Source of the DNA: Roseburia sp.
GTDB lineage: Bacteria > Bacillota > Clostridia > Oscillospirales > Ruminococcaceae
Length of the DNA: 55,580 nucleotides
Direction of reading: 5' to 3'
Assembly: GCA_023666265.1 (NCBI GenBank)
Contig: JAMPCH010000012.1
Span: 1-55,580 of the forward strand
Shown: piece after piece, positions 47,991 to 55,580 of the stretch
Position numbering within the stretch: position 1 is the stretch's first letter
How the letters are laid out: every line of letters begins with the position of its first letter
Notes under the pieces: generated by a model
The model's input: only the letters and a program-made list of their open reading frames with translations
The model's database searches: none
What the model was told of the DNA's origin: nothing
Made by a program: the position numbers and the translations under genes

Positions 47991-50981
47991 TTACTCCGTC
48001 CGTAAAGCGACAACGGGGTCTTTTTTCGCCGCCACGCCCGAGGGGAGCAGTCCTGCAATTAAAGTAAGGATCACACTAATAACAATTAAGATCAGCCCCG
48101 CGATCGGCGGGAGCGCCGACAGCCCCGAAATATCGGTGATCTCCTCGATAATGATATTGATCGGGATATTGAGGAGGACGGTCACGAGAATCCCGAGACA
48201 GCCCGAGACGAGCCCGACGATGATCGTCTCGGCGTTAAATACGCGCGAAATATCGCGTTTTGACGCGCCGATCGAGCGGAGGATACCGATCTCCTTCGTC
48301 CGCTCGAGTACGGAGATATAGGTGATGATCCCGATCATGATCGACGAAACGACGAGCGAGATCGCGACGAAGGCAATCAGGATATAGCTGATCGCGTTGA
48401 TGATGTCGGTGACCGACGACATCATCATCCCCACCACGTCGGTATAGGTGATGACCTTACTTTCCTCGCCGCCGTCCTCCATACGGCGGTTATAGTCGCC
48501 GATCATATCGGTGATATGCTCCTTCGCCTCAAAGTCGATCGGATAAATACTGATCGCGCTCGGCTCGTCGAGGCTGATGACCCCGAGCGTATTCATATTG
48601 TCGTAATAGGTCGAGCCCGAGACGACCCCCGCGCCCGCCGCCTGTTTCATATACATCTCAAAAAGCTGGGTACGCTCCTCCTCCGAGAGGGACATAAAAT
48701 ATTGCTGCTGCTCGGCGGTGAGCTGAGAGAGGTCGATCGACGAGAGGTCGAGGTTTCCGTCCGATACGGCGGCGTCGACCGCCTCCGACGGCGCGCCTTC
48801 GCCGAGCGAGGCGAGATAGGCTTCTTGTTCATCTTGGGGAAGGGATAGGAACGCCGCCCTCTGCTCCTCCGTGAGTAGGGATAAGTCGGGTTGGCTCTGT
48901 GGCTGGAGCGTGGCGAGGTACGCCGCGCGCTCCTCCTCGCTCATCGCCATGAGCGCCGCCTGTTGTTCCTCCGAGAGCGCCGAAGGATCAAAACCGCCCG
49001 CCGCCGCGCTTGCCGCGTTCTCTTGCGCCTGCGCCATTTGCTCCATGAGCCTTTCGGCTTCTTCGCGGCGCTCCTCGGCTTCGGCTTCCGCCTTTTCGAG
49101 CGCTTCGTCGCCCGCCGCCGTCCCGTCAAAGGGAAGTCCCGTGAATATGTCGTAGTCCTCGCGCTCGCGCTGTTCCTTTACGATCTCGCTGTCGTTGATC
49201 TGAGCGGAGATATACTCCATCAGCTCCTTTTTATAGCCGATCGTACCGCTGATCCCCGTCCCGGCTTCCTTCGCGCGGACGATCCCGACGATCTTCAGCG
49301 CGACGCTGTTCTCAAGTACGTCCTCCATGAACAAGCTGTCCTCGCGCATATCGACCCATACGCCGTCGTCGTCCTTTTCATAAAGCGCCGAATTGGGCGC
49401 GACGCGGAAGGTGATCCCGAGGATCTCGTCAAAGCTGTAGTTTCGCCCCTCCGAGAGCTCGCTGATCTCGTCCTCGTCCTTTTTCTGGATCATATCGCGG
49501 ACGGCATTTTTGAGCTCGGTCACGTCGCGAAGCCCTAATGTATATAAGGTATAGTCCGTGATCTCGTTATACTTGTCGATGATGAGGACGGCCTCGTCAT
49601 AGCTCTCGGGGAGCTTTCCCGCCGCGAGCTCGTATTTCGAGTTAAACATCTCCTCGCTCTCGGTCAGCTCCTCAAAAATATCGGCTCTCCCCGCCGTCGA
49701 GGAGGACATCTGAGACGCGAGCCCCATCATACCCGACATCGCGCCGAAGCCGATCTCGTCGAGGACGTTGCTCGGGTTGACCTGGCGGATCTCCTCGGTG
49801 TCGTCCGCGAAGACCTGTAGCGTGATCCCGTAGGAGTATTCGATGTTGGAACAATATTTCGACAGCTCCTCCTCCTCGCTCTCGAGAAATTCCTTAAAGC
49901 TCTTGAGGTCGTTACTGTTCGTCTCCTGATACATCATGGTGAACATATCGCCGAGGCGGTTGTTGGTATAGATCGTGTTCGGGTCGCGCTCCATGGAGCG
50001 GTTCTCCTGCTGCGCCGTGACCGAGGCGGACATAAACGACATCATATCCGTCGAGCTGTTGTCGATGACGAGCGGGTAAGAGGCGAGCGTTTCCGCCTGT
50101 ATATCGTCGATGTACTCCTGAACGCCGTTGGAGAGCGAGAGGATCAGCGCGATCCCGATGATCCCGATACTTCCCGCGAAGGCGGTAAGGATCGTCCGCC
50201 CCTTCTTGGTCATAAGGTTGTTTAAGCTGAGCGACATCGCTGTTAAGAAGGACATCGAGGTCTTACGAACCTTCTCCGGGGCGTTTTTTTGCGGCTTTTC
50301 GTTTGTGAAGGGGTTCGTGTCCCCGGTGATCTTCCCGTCAACGAGACGGATAATGCGGTTTGAGTATTGCTCGGCGAGCTCAGGGTTATGCGTCACCATG
50401 ATGATTAGCTTATCCCGCGAGATCTCGCGGAGGATCTCCATGATCTGGACGCTCGTCTCGCTGTCGAGCGCCCCGGTCGGTTCGTCCGCTAAGAGAATGT
50501 CCGGGTCGTTGATGAGCGCCCGCGCGATCGCGACGCGCTGCATTTGTCCGCCGGACATCTGATTCGGCTTCTTCCTGAGCTGATCGCCGAGCCCGACCCT
50601 TTGGAGGACCTCGACCGCGCGCTTTCTGCGCTCGGTTTTGGATACGCCCGAGAGCGTGAGCGCGAGCTCTACGTTCGCGAGTACCGTTTGGTGCGGGATC
50701 AGGTTATAGCTCTGAAAAACGAAGCCGATCTTGTGGTTTCGATAGGTGTCCCAGTCGCGGTCTTTATACTTTTTCGTCGATACGCCGTCGATGACGAGGT
50801 CGCCGTCCGTATAGCGGTCGAGACCGCCGATAATATTGAGCATGGTCGTTTTACCGCAGCCCGACTGACCGAGGATCGACACAAACTCGCTTTCGCGGAA
50901 GTCGACGCTGACGCCTTTGAGCGCGTGTACCGTCGAATCTCCCATCGTATAGTCCTTTTTGATATTTTTAAGACTTAACAA
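47991..50981 (-). CDS. MacB-like ABC transporter, fused ATPase and FtsX permease, with a repeat-bearing external domain
   Basis: The start is TTG at 50981, nine bases after AAAGGAGG, giving 996 residues. The ATPase comes first: Walker A LGQSGCGKTTMLNIIGG, signature MSGGQMQRVAIARALI, Walker B ILLADEPTGALDSETS. A MacB/FtsX-type permease follows with one membrane segment, a large external domain and three C-terminal segments (ending LLPSGVAAKKDPVVALRTE). The external domain contains a Glu/Ala-rich coiled coil and three ~27-residue repeats of the type LSEEQQAALMAMSEEERAAYL (nucleotides about 48650-48990). Such pumps export peptides or act mechanically on the envelope. It is monocistronic. Confidence 0.92.
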   Translation of the reverse strand: MLSLKNIKKDYTMGDSTVHALKGVSVDFRESEFVSILGQSGCGKTTMLNIIGGLDRYTDGDLVIDGVSTKKYKDRDWDTYRNHKIGFVFQSYNLIPHQTVLANVELALTLSGVSKTERRKRAVEVLQRVGLGDQLRKKPNQMSGGQMQRVAIARALINDPDILLADEPTGALDSETSVQIMEILREISRDKLIIMVTHNPELAEQYSNRIIRLVDGKITGDTNPFTNEKPQKNAPEKVRKTSMSFLTAMSLSLNNLMTKKGRTILTAFAGSIGIIGIALILSLSNGVQEYIDDIQAETLASYPLVIDNSSTDMMSFMSASVTAQQENRSMERDPNTIYTNNRLGDMFTMMYQETNSNDLKSFKEFLESEEEELSKYCSNIEYSYGITLQVFADDTEEIRQVNPSNVLDEIGFGAMSGMMGLASQMSSSTAGRADIFEELTESEEMFNSKYELAAGKLPESYDEAVLIIDKYNEITDYTLYTLGLRDVTELKNAVRDMIQKKDEDEISELSEGRNYSFDEILGITFRVAPNSALYEKDDDGVWVDMREDSLFMEDVLENSVALKIVGIVRAKEAGTGISGTIGYKKELMEYISAQINDSEIVKEQREREDYDIFTGLPFDGTAAGDEALEKAEAEAEERREEAERLMEQMAQAQENAASAAAGGFDPSALSEEQQAALMAMSEEERAAYLATLQPQSQPDLSLLTEEQRAAFLSLPQDEQEAYLASLGEGAPSEAVDAAVSDGNLDLSSIDLSQLTAEQQQYFMSLSEEERTQLFEMYMKQAAGAGVVSGSTYYDNMNTLGVISLDEPSAISIYPIDFEAKEHITDMIGDYNRRMEDGGEESKVITYTDVVGMMMSSVTDIINAISYILIAFVAISLVVSSIMIGIITYISVLERTKEIGILRSIGASKRDISRVFNAETIIVGLVSGCLGILVTVLLNIPINIIIEEITDISGLSALPPIAGLILIVISVILTLIAGLLPSGVAAKKDPVVALRTE

Positions 50982-51014
50982 AGCTTCTTTACCTCCTTTT
51001 ACCTCAATATGTAA

Positions 51015-51043
51015 ATTATAGAATACTTGAGAGGAAATGTCAA
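51015..51043 (-). promoter_or_regulatory. Promoter of the MacB-like transporter
   Basis: Minus strand TTGACA (51043-51038), 17 bases, TATAAT (51020-51015), 34 bases upstream of the TTG start. Confidence 0.9.
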
Positions 51044-51116
51044 GCCGAACGGCATAAACTTTCATATAAAATTCACGCTACCGCCTTATTTGCTCCTTCG
51101 TTTTCACCAAAAGCAC

Positions 51117-51145
51117 TTGCGAAAGAGATTTTTTTATGCTATAAT
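51117..51145 (+). promoter_or_regulatory. Promoter of the MoxR operon
   Basis: TTGCGA (51117-51122), 17 bases, TATAAT (51140-51145), divergent from the transporter promoter. Confidence 0.75.
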
Positions 51146-51208
51146 TTATTTTGGGAAGTATGATGACCCGGCGGGTCCTCGAAAAGACGGAAAGGAAGTT
51201 GTAAAAAA

Positions 51209-52135
51209 ATGAATGAAAAGGTAAAGCTTCTTACGGATAATATCGAAAAAGTCATTATCGGAAAGCGGAAGGTCATTATCAAGCTGATCGCCGCGCTTCT
51301 TTCCGGCGGGCATGTCCTGATCGAGGACGTCCCCGGGGTCGGGAAGACAAAGCTCGTTACGGCGCTTTCCGCGAGCGTAAACGGCGAATGTCGCAGGATA
51401 CAGTTCACACCCGATCTGATGCCGTCGGATATTACCGGGTTTACGATGATCAATCGCTCCACGGGCGAAAACGAATACCGAAGCGGCGCGGCGATGTGTA
51501 ACTTCCTTCTCGCCGACGAGATCAATCGCGCCTCGCCGAAGGCGCAGTCCGCGCTCCTCGAGATCATGGAGGAGCTTCAAGTCAGCGTCGACGGCGTTAC
51601 ATACCCTTTACCGAAGCCGTTTATGGCGATGGCGACCCAAAATCCCGTAGAGACTTACGGGACTTATCACCTTCCCGAGGCACAAATGGATCGCTTTTTG
51701 ATGAAGCTCTCGATCGGGTATCCCTCCCCCGAGGAGGAGACCGCGATCCTCGATCAAAAGGAGAAGGAGCGCGAGGCTTTGGACGCGGTCATCACCTTAG
51801 ACGACCTCCTCGCCCTTCGCGAAAAAACGGAAACGATCGAGGTTCACGATAGCGTTAAGCGTTATATCGTCGATCTCGTGAACGCCACTCGCGCCAGCGA
51901 GTTTACCGCGCTCGGCGCGAGCCCGCGTGGGAGTATCGGCTTATTCCGCGCCGCGCGCGCCGCCGCGCTGATCGACGGGCGGGATTACGCCGTCCCCGAC
52001 GACGTGAAACGGATCGCCTCCGAGGTGCTTTCCCACCGTCTGATCCTCTCCCCAAAGGGAAAGTCCGTTCACGGAAGCGCCGAAAGCGTGATGAAGGCGA
52101 TCCTCGCGGAGACCCCGATCCCGCCCGCCGTCTGA
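51209..52135 (+). CDS. MoxR-family AAA+ ATPase
   Basis: The 308-residue ATPase has Walker A DVPGVGKTKLVTALS (about residues 38-52), Walker B NFLLADEINRASPKAQSALLE and sensor MATQNPVETYGTYHLPEAQMDRF. MoxR proteins act as chaperones that mature or assemble other proteins, usually with DUF58 partners. Here the DUF58 gene follows after 23 bases, then a transglutaminase. GGAAAGGAAG precedes the ATG. Confidence 0.95.
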   Translation: MNEKVKLLTDNIEKVIIGKRKVIIKLIAALLSGGHVLIEDVPGVGKTKLVTALSASVNGECRRIQFTPDLMPSDITGFTMINRSTGENEYRSGAAMCNFLLADEINRASPKAQSALLEIMEELQVSVDGVTYPLPKPFMAMATQNPVETYGTYHLPEAQMDRFLMKLSIGYPSPEEETAILDQKEKEREALDAVITLDDLLALREKTETIEVHDSVKRYIVDLVNATRASEFTALGASPRGSIGLFRAARAAALIDGRDYAVPDDVKRIASEVLSHRLILSPKGKSVHGSAESVMKAILAETPIPPAV

Positions 52136-52158
52136 TCTCCCGAAAGGATCTTTTCGAT

Positions 52159-53292
52159 ATGAAAATAAAGCCTATTTTAGCGTACTTGGTCACGGTCGCG
52201 GTCTCGGTGTTGTTTATGCTCTATCTCGACGGTCCAGGCGGGAGCTATCTTTTGATCGTTTTACTCCTGTCGGCGGTCTTATCGGTCGCGCTTTGTCTTT
52301 ATACAAAGCGCTCCGTTTCCGTCAAGCTGAGCGTGAGCGAGGACGTATTAAATAAAGGGGACGTTCTCCTTCTGACGGTCTCGGTGAAAAAGCGCGGCTT
52401 TCTCCCTTCCGCCGTTTTTTGCGCGGAGCTTTTCGCGAGCGATCATCTCGCGCCGCGTTCGCCGCTGACGTTAAAGGCGGTCTGTCTCGGGCGAAACGAG
52501 TGTTTATTAAAGGCGGAGTTTTCCGCCCGCTATTTTGGGAAGGCGAAGCTCGGGCTCTCGGCGTTCACCGTTTCGGATTATCTCGGGCTGTGTACGTTTC
52601 ATATCCCCGTGCGGGGCGGTATGCTCGACGCGCGGATCTATCCCGATCTCCCCGAGATCCATCGTAAGGACGGCTTTGCCCGAAGTCTGACCGACGCCGC
52701 CGCCTTTGACGACAGCGAGGAGACGACGGAGTCTCTGTTCGCTTTTCAGGGTTCGCCGGGCTATGACCACCGCCTTTATGAGCCGGGGGATAGCCTAAAG
52801 CTCATTAACTGGAAGCTCTCGGCGAAGCGCGAGGAGCTGTATGTGCGCCGTATAGAGGGCGTGGGCGGCGCGGAGCAAATTTTTATCCTCGATAAGATGG
52901 GCGGAGATCGCGAGCGGGAACAGCTCGTCGCGGAATCGATGCTCGGGCTGATCGCCCAGTTCGCGCGGTCGGAGCTTCCCGTAAAGCTGTTGATCCGCTT
53001 TTCCGAAAGCTGGGAGGAGGTCGTCGTCGCGAATTACGCCGATCTGAACCAGCTTCGTTATACCTTGACGAATTTCGGATTTCTCTCCGAGGGCGTGAAC
53101 CGCTTTCCCACTTCGTTTTCGGGCGGACGAGCCGTGATCTTTTCAGTGAGCGGCGGAGTGGGGCTTCTTTCGTATATGGCGGAGCTTACCGCTCTTGGGA
53201 AGGACTGCTCCGCAGCGGTCGCGACGGAGACGGCGGGAAACCGCTTATGGAGGATCGAGCGCGAGGACGCGGTCGTTCGCTTTGTGGGATAG
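52159..53292 (+). CDS. DUF58-domain membrane protein
   Basis: The 377-residue protein has two N-terminal membrane segments (about residues 5-25 and 28-47) and an immunoglobulin-like middle part. The DUF58 core reads SPGYDHRLYEPGDSLKLINWKLSAKREELYVRRIEG (about 196-231), a von Willebrand A-like domain. DUF58 proteins partner with MoxR ATPases. The biochemical role is unresolved, though envelope assembly is often proposed. It is the second gene of the MoxR-DUF58-transglutaminase operon. Confidence 0.92.
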   Translation: MKIKPILAYLVTVAVSVLFMLYLDGPGGSYLLIVLLLSAVLSVALCLYTKRSVSVKLSVSEDVLNKGDVLLLTVSVKKRGFLPSAVFCAELFASDHLAPRSPLTLKAVCLGRNECLLKAEFSARYFGKAKLGLSAFTVSDYLGLCTFHIPVRGGMLDARIYPDLPEIHRKDGFARSLTDAAAFDDSEETTESLFAFQGSPGYDHRLYEPGDSLKLINWKLSAKREELYVRRIEGVGGAEQIFILDKMGGDREREQLVAESMLGLIAQFARSELPVKLLIRFSESWEEVVVANYADLNQLRYTLTNFGFLSEGVNRFPTSFSGGRAVIFSVSGGVGLLSYMAELTALGKDCSAAVATETAGNRLWRIEREDAVVRFVG

Positions 53293-53331
53293 CTGATTTT
53301 TCCCCGGGTCGCTCGGGGGAGGGAAGGAGTG

Positions 53332-55425
53332 ATGACCGTCTTGACGGATTTTTTTAAGAGAAATACGATCCCGATGCTCCTGTTTGTGTCGCTATGTAGC
53401 TCGGTCGTTTATATTTACGCCTCTTCCGATTTTTCGGTCGTCGCTTTATTTACCGTTGTGAGCGCGGTATACGCGACCTTACTTTTCGCCCTGTACGAAA
53501 AGCTGAAGGCGCTCGGGAAAACGGCGATCACGACGATCGCGGTCGCGGCGCTGATGATCTTATCGGTCGTGGCGGGAAGCCGCTTTTTTGAGACCGACTG
53601 GGCTCAGACGACCGAGTGGGTCTTAGAGCCTCAGAATATGCGACAGATCTACGCGGGGAATATCGCGGCGCTCCTCACGATCGGCGGCTTTATCCTCGGG
53701 AGCGCGCTCTATTATTTTACGTCGATCCGTTATCGGGCGGTCTTTGTCTTTTTGATCTGTATGTGCCCTTTCTCGCTCTTCGCTAAGACCTTTACCGAGA
53801 TCCCCGTGATCTATATTATCCTGATCGCGACGCTGTTTTTTATTCTTATGATCTTAAAGGCGAGCGGGGAATCCGCCTTTTTGGGGACAAAAAGCTATCT
53901 CGCCTTTGGGGCTTTTGTCGCGGCGGTCGTTTCGGCGGCGGCTTTTTTACCGAAACTCGAAAGTGCGCCGTACCGTGAGGATTTCGACGAGCTGATCACG
54001 GGGATAAGGATCGGCGGCGCGAGCGGAATGGATTTTAACGGTTTTTCGGATTCCTCCTCTTATTCCGGGTCGGACGACGACGAAACGGTTTTTTTCACGA
54101 TCTACGGCGATAACCCGATCCATATGAAGCGTCAATGCTTTAACCTTTATCGGCGTGAAACGGATCAATGGGAATATTACGGCGAATCCGACACCGGCTA
54201 TAACAATTTCGACGAATACATCAATTGGGAAGATCCCGCCGCCCTCTCGGCGGAGGTCGGGATCGAGACGGAGTCGGAGCTAAAGGGCGCTTGGATCCGC
54301 TCCGAGCGGGGGAAGCTCCGCGCCCTGTACACGACGGAGAATATGACGGTGATCGAGGTAGCGGACAGCTCGCCGCGCGAGCTTTATCGAACGCCGATGG
54401 ACGAATATTTTATCTCGTCGGGCAGTAACGACTATCGGTATTATCGGATCGAATGGTCCGACGCCCCGTACAGCGAGGAATTTTCGGAAAGCTATACCGA
54501 CGAAGCCGCGCGGGAGAACGCCGAAAACGATCACGGAGCGGGCTATTATAAAGCCTATACGGAGATGAAGGCGCTTTACGCGTACCTCCTTCGCGAGGAT
54601 ACACGGCGCGAGGCGTATAAAAGCGACGCGGATCACCAAAGGGTAAGAGAGCTCGCCGAGACGCTGACCGAGGGGCTTTTGACGGATCATCAAAAGGCGA
54701 AGGCAATCGAAGCCTATCTTTTAGGTCCCGAATTTGTTTATGACAATAGCTTCGCGCCCGCCGACGGGAGCGTCGAGAACTTCCTTTTTCGGACGCGGCG
54801 CGGCGCATGCGCGGATTACGCGACGGCGATGACGCTCCTTTGTCGCGAGGTCGGTCTGTACAGTCGGTATGTGGAGGGCTTTTTAGTCCAAAAAAAATCG
54901 GAGCGGGGAAATTATTATGTGACCGCCGCCGATTCTCACGCATACGTCCAGGTATGGATCAACGGGTACGGCTGGACGGATTTTGATCCGACGAGTAACA
55001 ATATCGACGGCGGTTATGTGGACTATACCTTCGCGATCTTTGGGGCGGTCGTCCTACTGGCGGCGCTGTCCGTCGGGTTGACGCTCCTGATCCGACCGGC
55101 GGTACGCGAGCGAATGTTTTTGAGCCGCGCGAAAAAGCTGAGCGGTAGGGAACAGATCCTAACGCTGTACCCGAGGCTGAGCCGATTCCTTCATTTAAAG
55201 CTCGGACAAAAAAAGGCGATCTATACGCCGCGCGAGCTAAAGGAGCGGGCGGCGCTCGTCTATGGGGTCGATCTCGCCCCACTCGCGGACAATTTTGAGC
55301 GGGCGGCATACGGCGGGAAAGAGGCGGACGCGCTCGATTATCCCAGCCTATACGGCTCGGCGATCCGCGCGGTCAAGGCGGCGGAGAAAGAGCGGCGAAA
55401 AAAGCCGCGCCTTCCTAAAAAATAA
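53332..55425 (+). CDS. Transglutaminase-like membrane protein (TgpA type)
   Basis: The 697-residue protein has five or six N-terminal membrane segments (about residues 10-210) and an external domain with the transglutaminase triad: Cys in RRGACADYATAMTLLC, His in AADSHAYVQVW and Asp in WTDFDPT. A last membrane segment (about 564-586) and a cytoplasmic tail follow. This is the TgpA layout; the enzyme is expected to cleave or crosslink proteins outside the membrane. ATG 53332 is preceded by GGAAGGA; GTG 53329 is an alternative. It ends the operon. Confidence 0.93.
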   Translation: MTVLTDFFKRNTIPMLLFVSLCSSVVYIYASSDFSVVALFTVVSAVYATLLFALYEKLKALGKTAITTIAVAALMILSVVAGSRFFETDWAQTTEWVLEPQNMRQIYAGNIAALLTIGGFILGSALYYFTSIRYRAVFVFLICMCPFSLFAKTFTEIPVIYIILIATLFFILMILKASGESAFLGTKSYLAFGAFVAAVVSAAAFLPKLESAPYREDFDELITGIRIGGASGMDFNGFSDSSSYSGSDDDETVFFTIYGDNPIHMKRQCFNLYRRETDQWEYYGESDTGYNNFDEYINWEDPAALSAEVGIETESELKGAWIRSERGKLRALYTTENMTVIEVADSSPRELYRTPMDEYFISSGSNDYRYYRIEWSDAPYSEEFSESYTDEAARENAENDHGAGYYKAYTEMKALYAYLLREDTRREAYKSDADHQRVRELAETLTEGLLTDHQKAKAIEAYLLGPEFVYDNSFAPADGSVENFLFRTRRGACADYATAMTLLCREVGLYSRYVEGFLVQKKSERGNYYVTAADSHAYVQVWINGYGWTDFDPTSNNIDGGYVDYTFAIFGAVVLLAALSVGLTLLIRPAVRERMFLSRAKKLSGREQILTLYPRLSRFLHLKLGQKKAIYTPRELKERAALVYGVDLAPLADNFERAAYGGKEADALDYPSLYGSAIRAVKAAEKERRKKPRLPKK

Positions 55426-55435
55426 AAAACGGATC

Positions 55436-55474
55436 TACGGCTTTGGGTCGATCGGTTCAAAGTCGTATTTTTTA
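55436..55474 (+). terminator. Terminator of the MoxR operon
   Basis: TACGGCTTTG (55436-55445) and CAAAGTCGTA (55458-55467) pair at 9 of 10 positions and are followed by TTTTTTATTT. Confidence 0.85.
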
Positions 55475-55503
55475 TTTAATTGTCACTTTTTTATTTAGGG
55501 AAG

Positions 55504-55532
55504 TTGACAAAATCGGCGGGTTGTGATAATAT
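55504..55532 (+). promoter_or_regulatory. Promoter of a gene beyond the window
   Basis: TTGACA (55504-55509), 17 bases, TAATAT (55527-55532). The gene it serves starts outside the window. Confidence 0.85.
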
Positions 55533-55536
55533 ATGA

Positions 55537-55555
55537 GTTGGAACGCAGTTCCAAC
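55537..55555. promoter_or_regulatory. Perfect palindrome downstream of the edge promoter, possible operator
   Basis: GTTGGAAC-GCA-GTTCCAAC lies four bases after the -10 box, over the expected transcription start. A dimeric repressor site is likely; the regulator is unknown. Confidence 0.6.
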
Positions 55556-55580
55556 AAGGCGGCATCGCCGCCACGCCGCG

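Noticed and set aside
53332-55425. Transglutaminase protein as the missing lasso leader protease (B2)
   Set aside because: It is a large TgpA-type membrane protein in a MoxR-DUF58 operon 6 kb away, unlike the small B2 proteases.

Overview
The window looks like a chromosomal segment of an anaerobic, spore-forming member of the Clostridia, probably an uncultured gut-type lineage. It is fairly GC-rich, with many GCG, GAC and ATC codons. The clues are germination protease and SpoIIP side by side, with a sigma-E-type promoter between them. A class III (anaerobic) ribonucleotide reductase, FeoA/FeoA/FeoB with its Cys-rich partner, the ECF vitamin-transporter core next to truA, and many TTGACA-N17-TATAAT promoters fit the same picture. 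No tRNA, rRNA, CRISPR array, integrase or transposase was seen.

Layout: 1-4000 (+) has a DMT-type membrane protein, then an ECF sigma factor with a very acidic membrane-anchored partner. 4000-9940 (-) has a GNAT enzyme, a TIGR04076-like protein, the serine operon (serC, a DUF6440 gene, serA), and an nrdD preceded by an NrdR-like palindrome. rpsT (-) follows, then gpr, spoIIP and a MATE exporter (+). An AraC-GGDEF gene broken by an in-frame stop and a flavin reductase lie at 14.4-16.1 kb (-). From 34.3 back to 16.3 kb almost everything is on the minus strand: maf, ruvC, a TPR-like membrane protein, ruvA, ruvB, glmM, a methyltransferase, a fused EcfA1-EcfA2, EcfT, truA, a DUF5711 protein, a CvpA protein, a zinc-finger Clp ATPase, an SDR reductase, a GNAT remnant and a MurL-MurD2 fusion. 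Then come an XRE regulator (-), the feo operon (+) and a GAF-GGDEF cyclase (+).

The most unusual block is 40.6-47.1 kb. A tightly overlapping minus-strand operon (HEPN, PqqD, ABC exporter, NTP_transf_5 nucleotidyltransferase, DUF5131 three-Cys protein) diverges from a plus-strand pair: a secreted Ig-like (Big_2) protein and a 56-residue peptide. The peptide starts with a lasso-type YxxP leader motif and ends in a Gly-rich tail. PqqD, exporter and nucleotidyltransferase match the accessory part of paeninodin-type lasso clusters, but no leader protease and no asparagine-synthetase-like cyclase is present. I read it as a candidate unconventional RiPP-like system. The rest of the window is a lipoprotein, a MacB-like ABC transporter with a repeat-containing external domain, and a MoxR / DUF58 / transglutaminase operon.

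Three families of long imperfect palindromes (MITE-like) occupy intergenic gaps. One is present three times (1-54, 10439-10610, 35529-35752), and its arms show a compensatory base change. Other points of note are an nrdD that ends just before the expected glycyl-radical loop, three GTTAG-N6-CTAAC sites in the feo operon, and a three-hairpin spoIIP leader. All calls come from reading the sequence; no database search was run.
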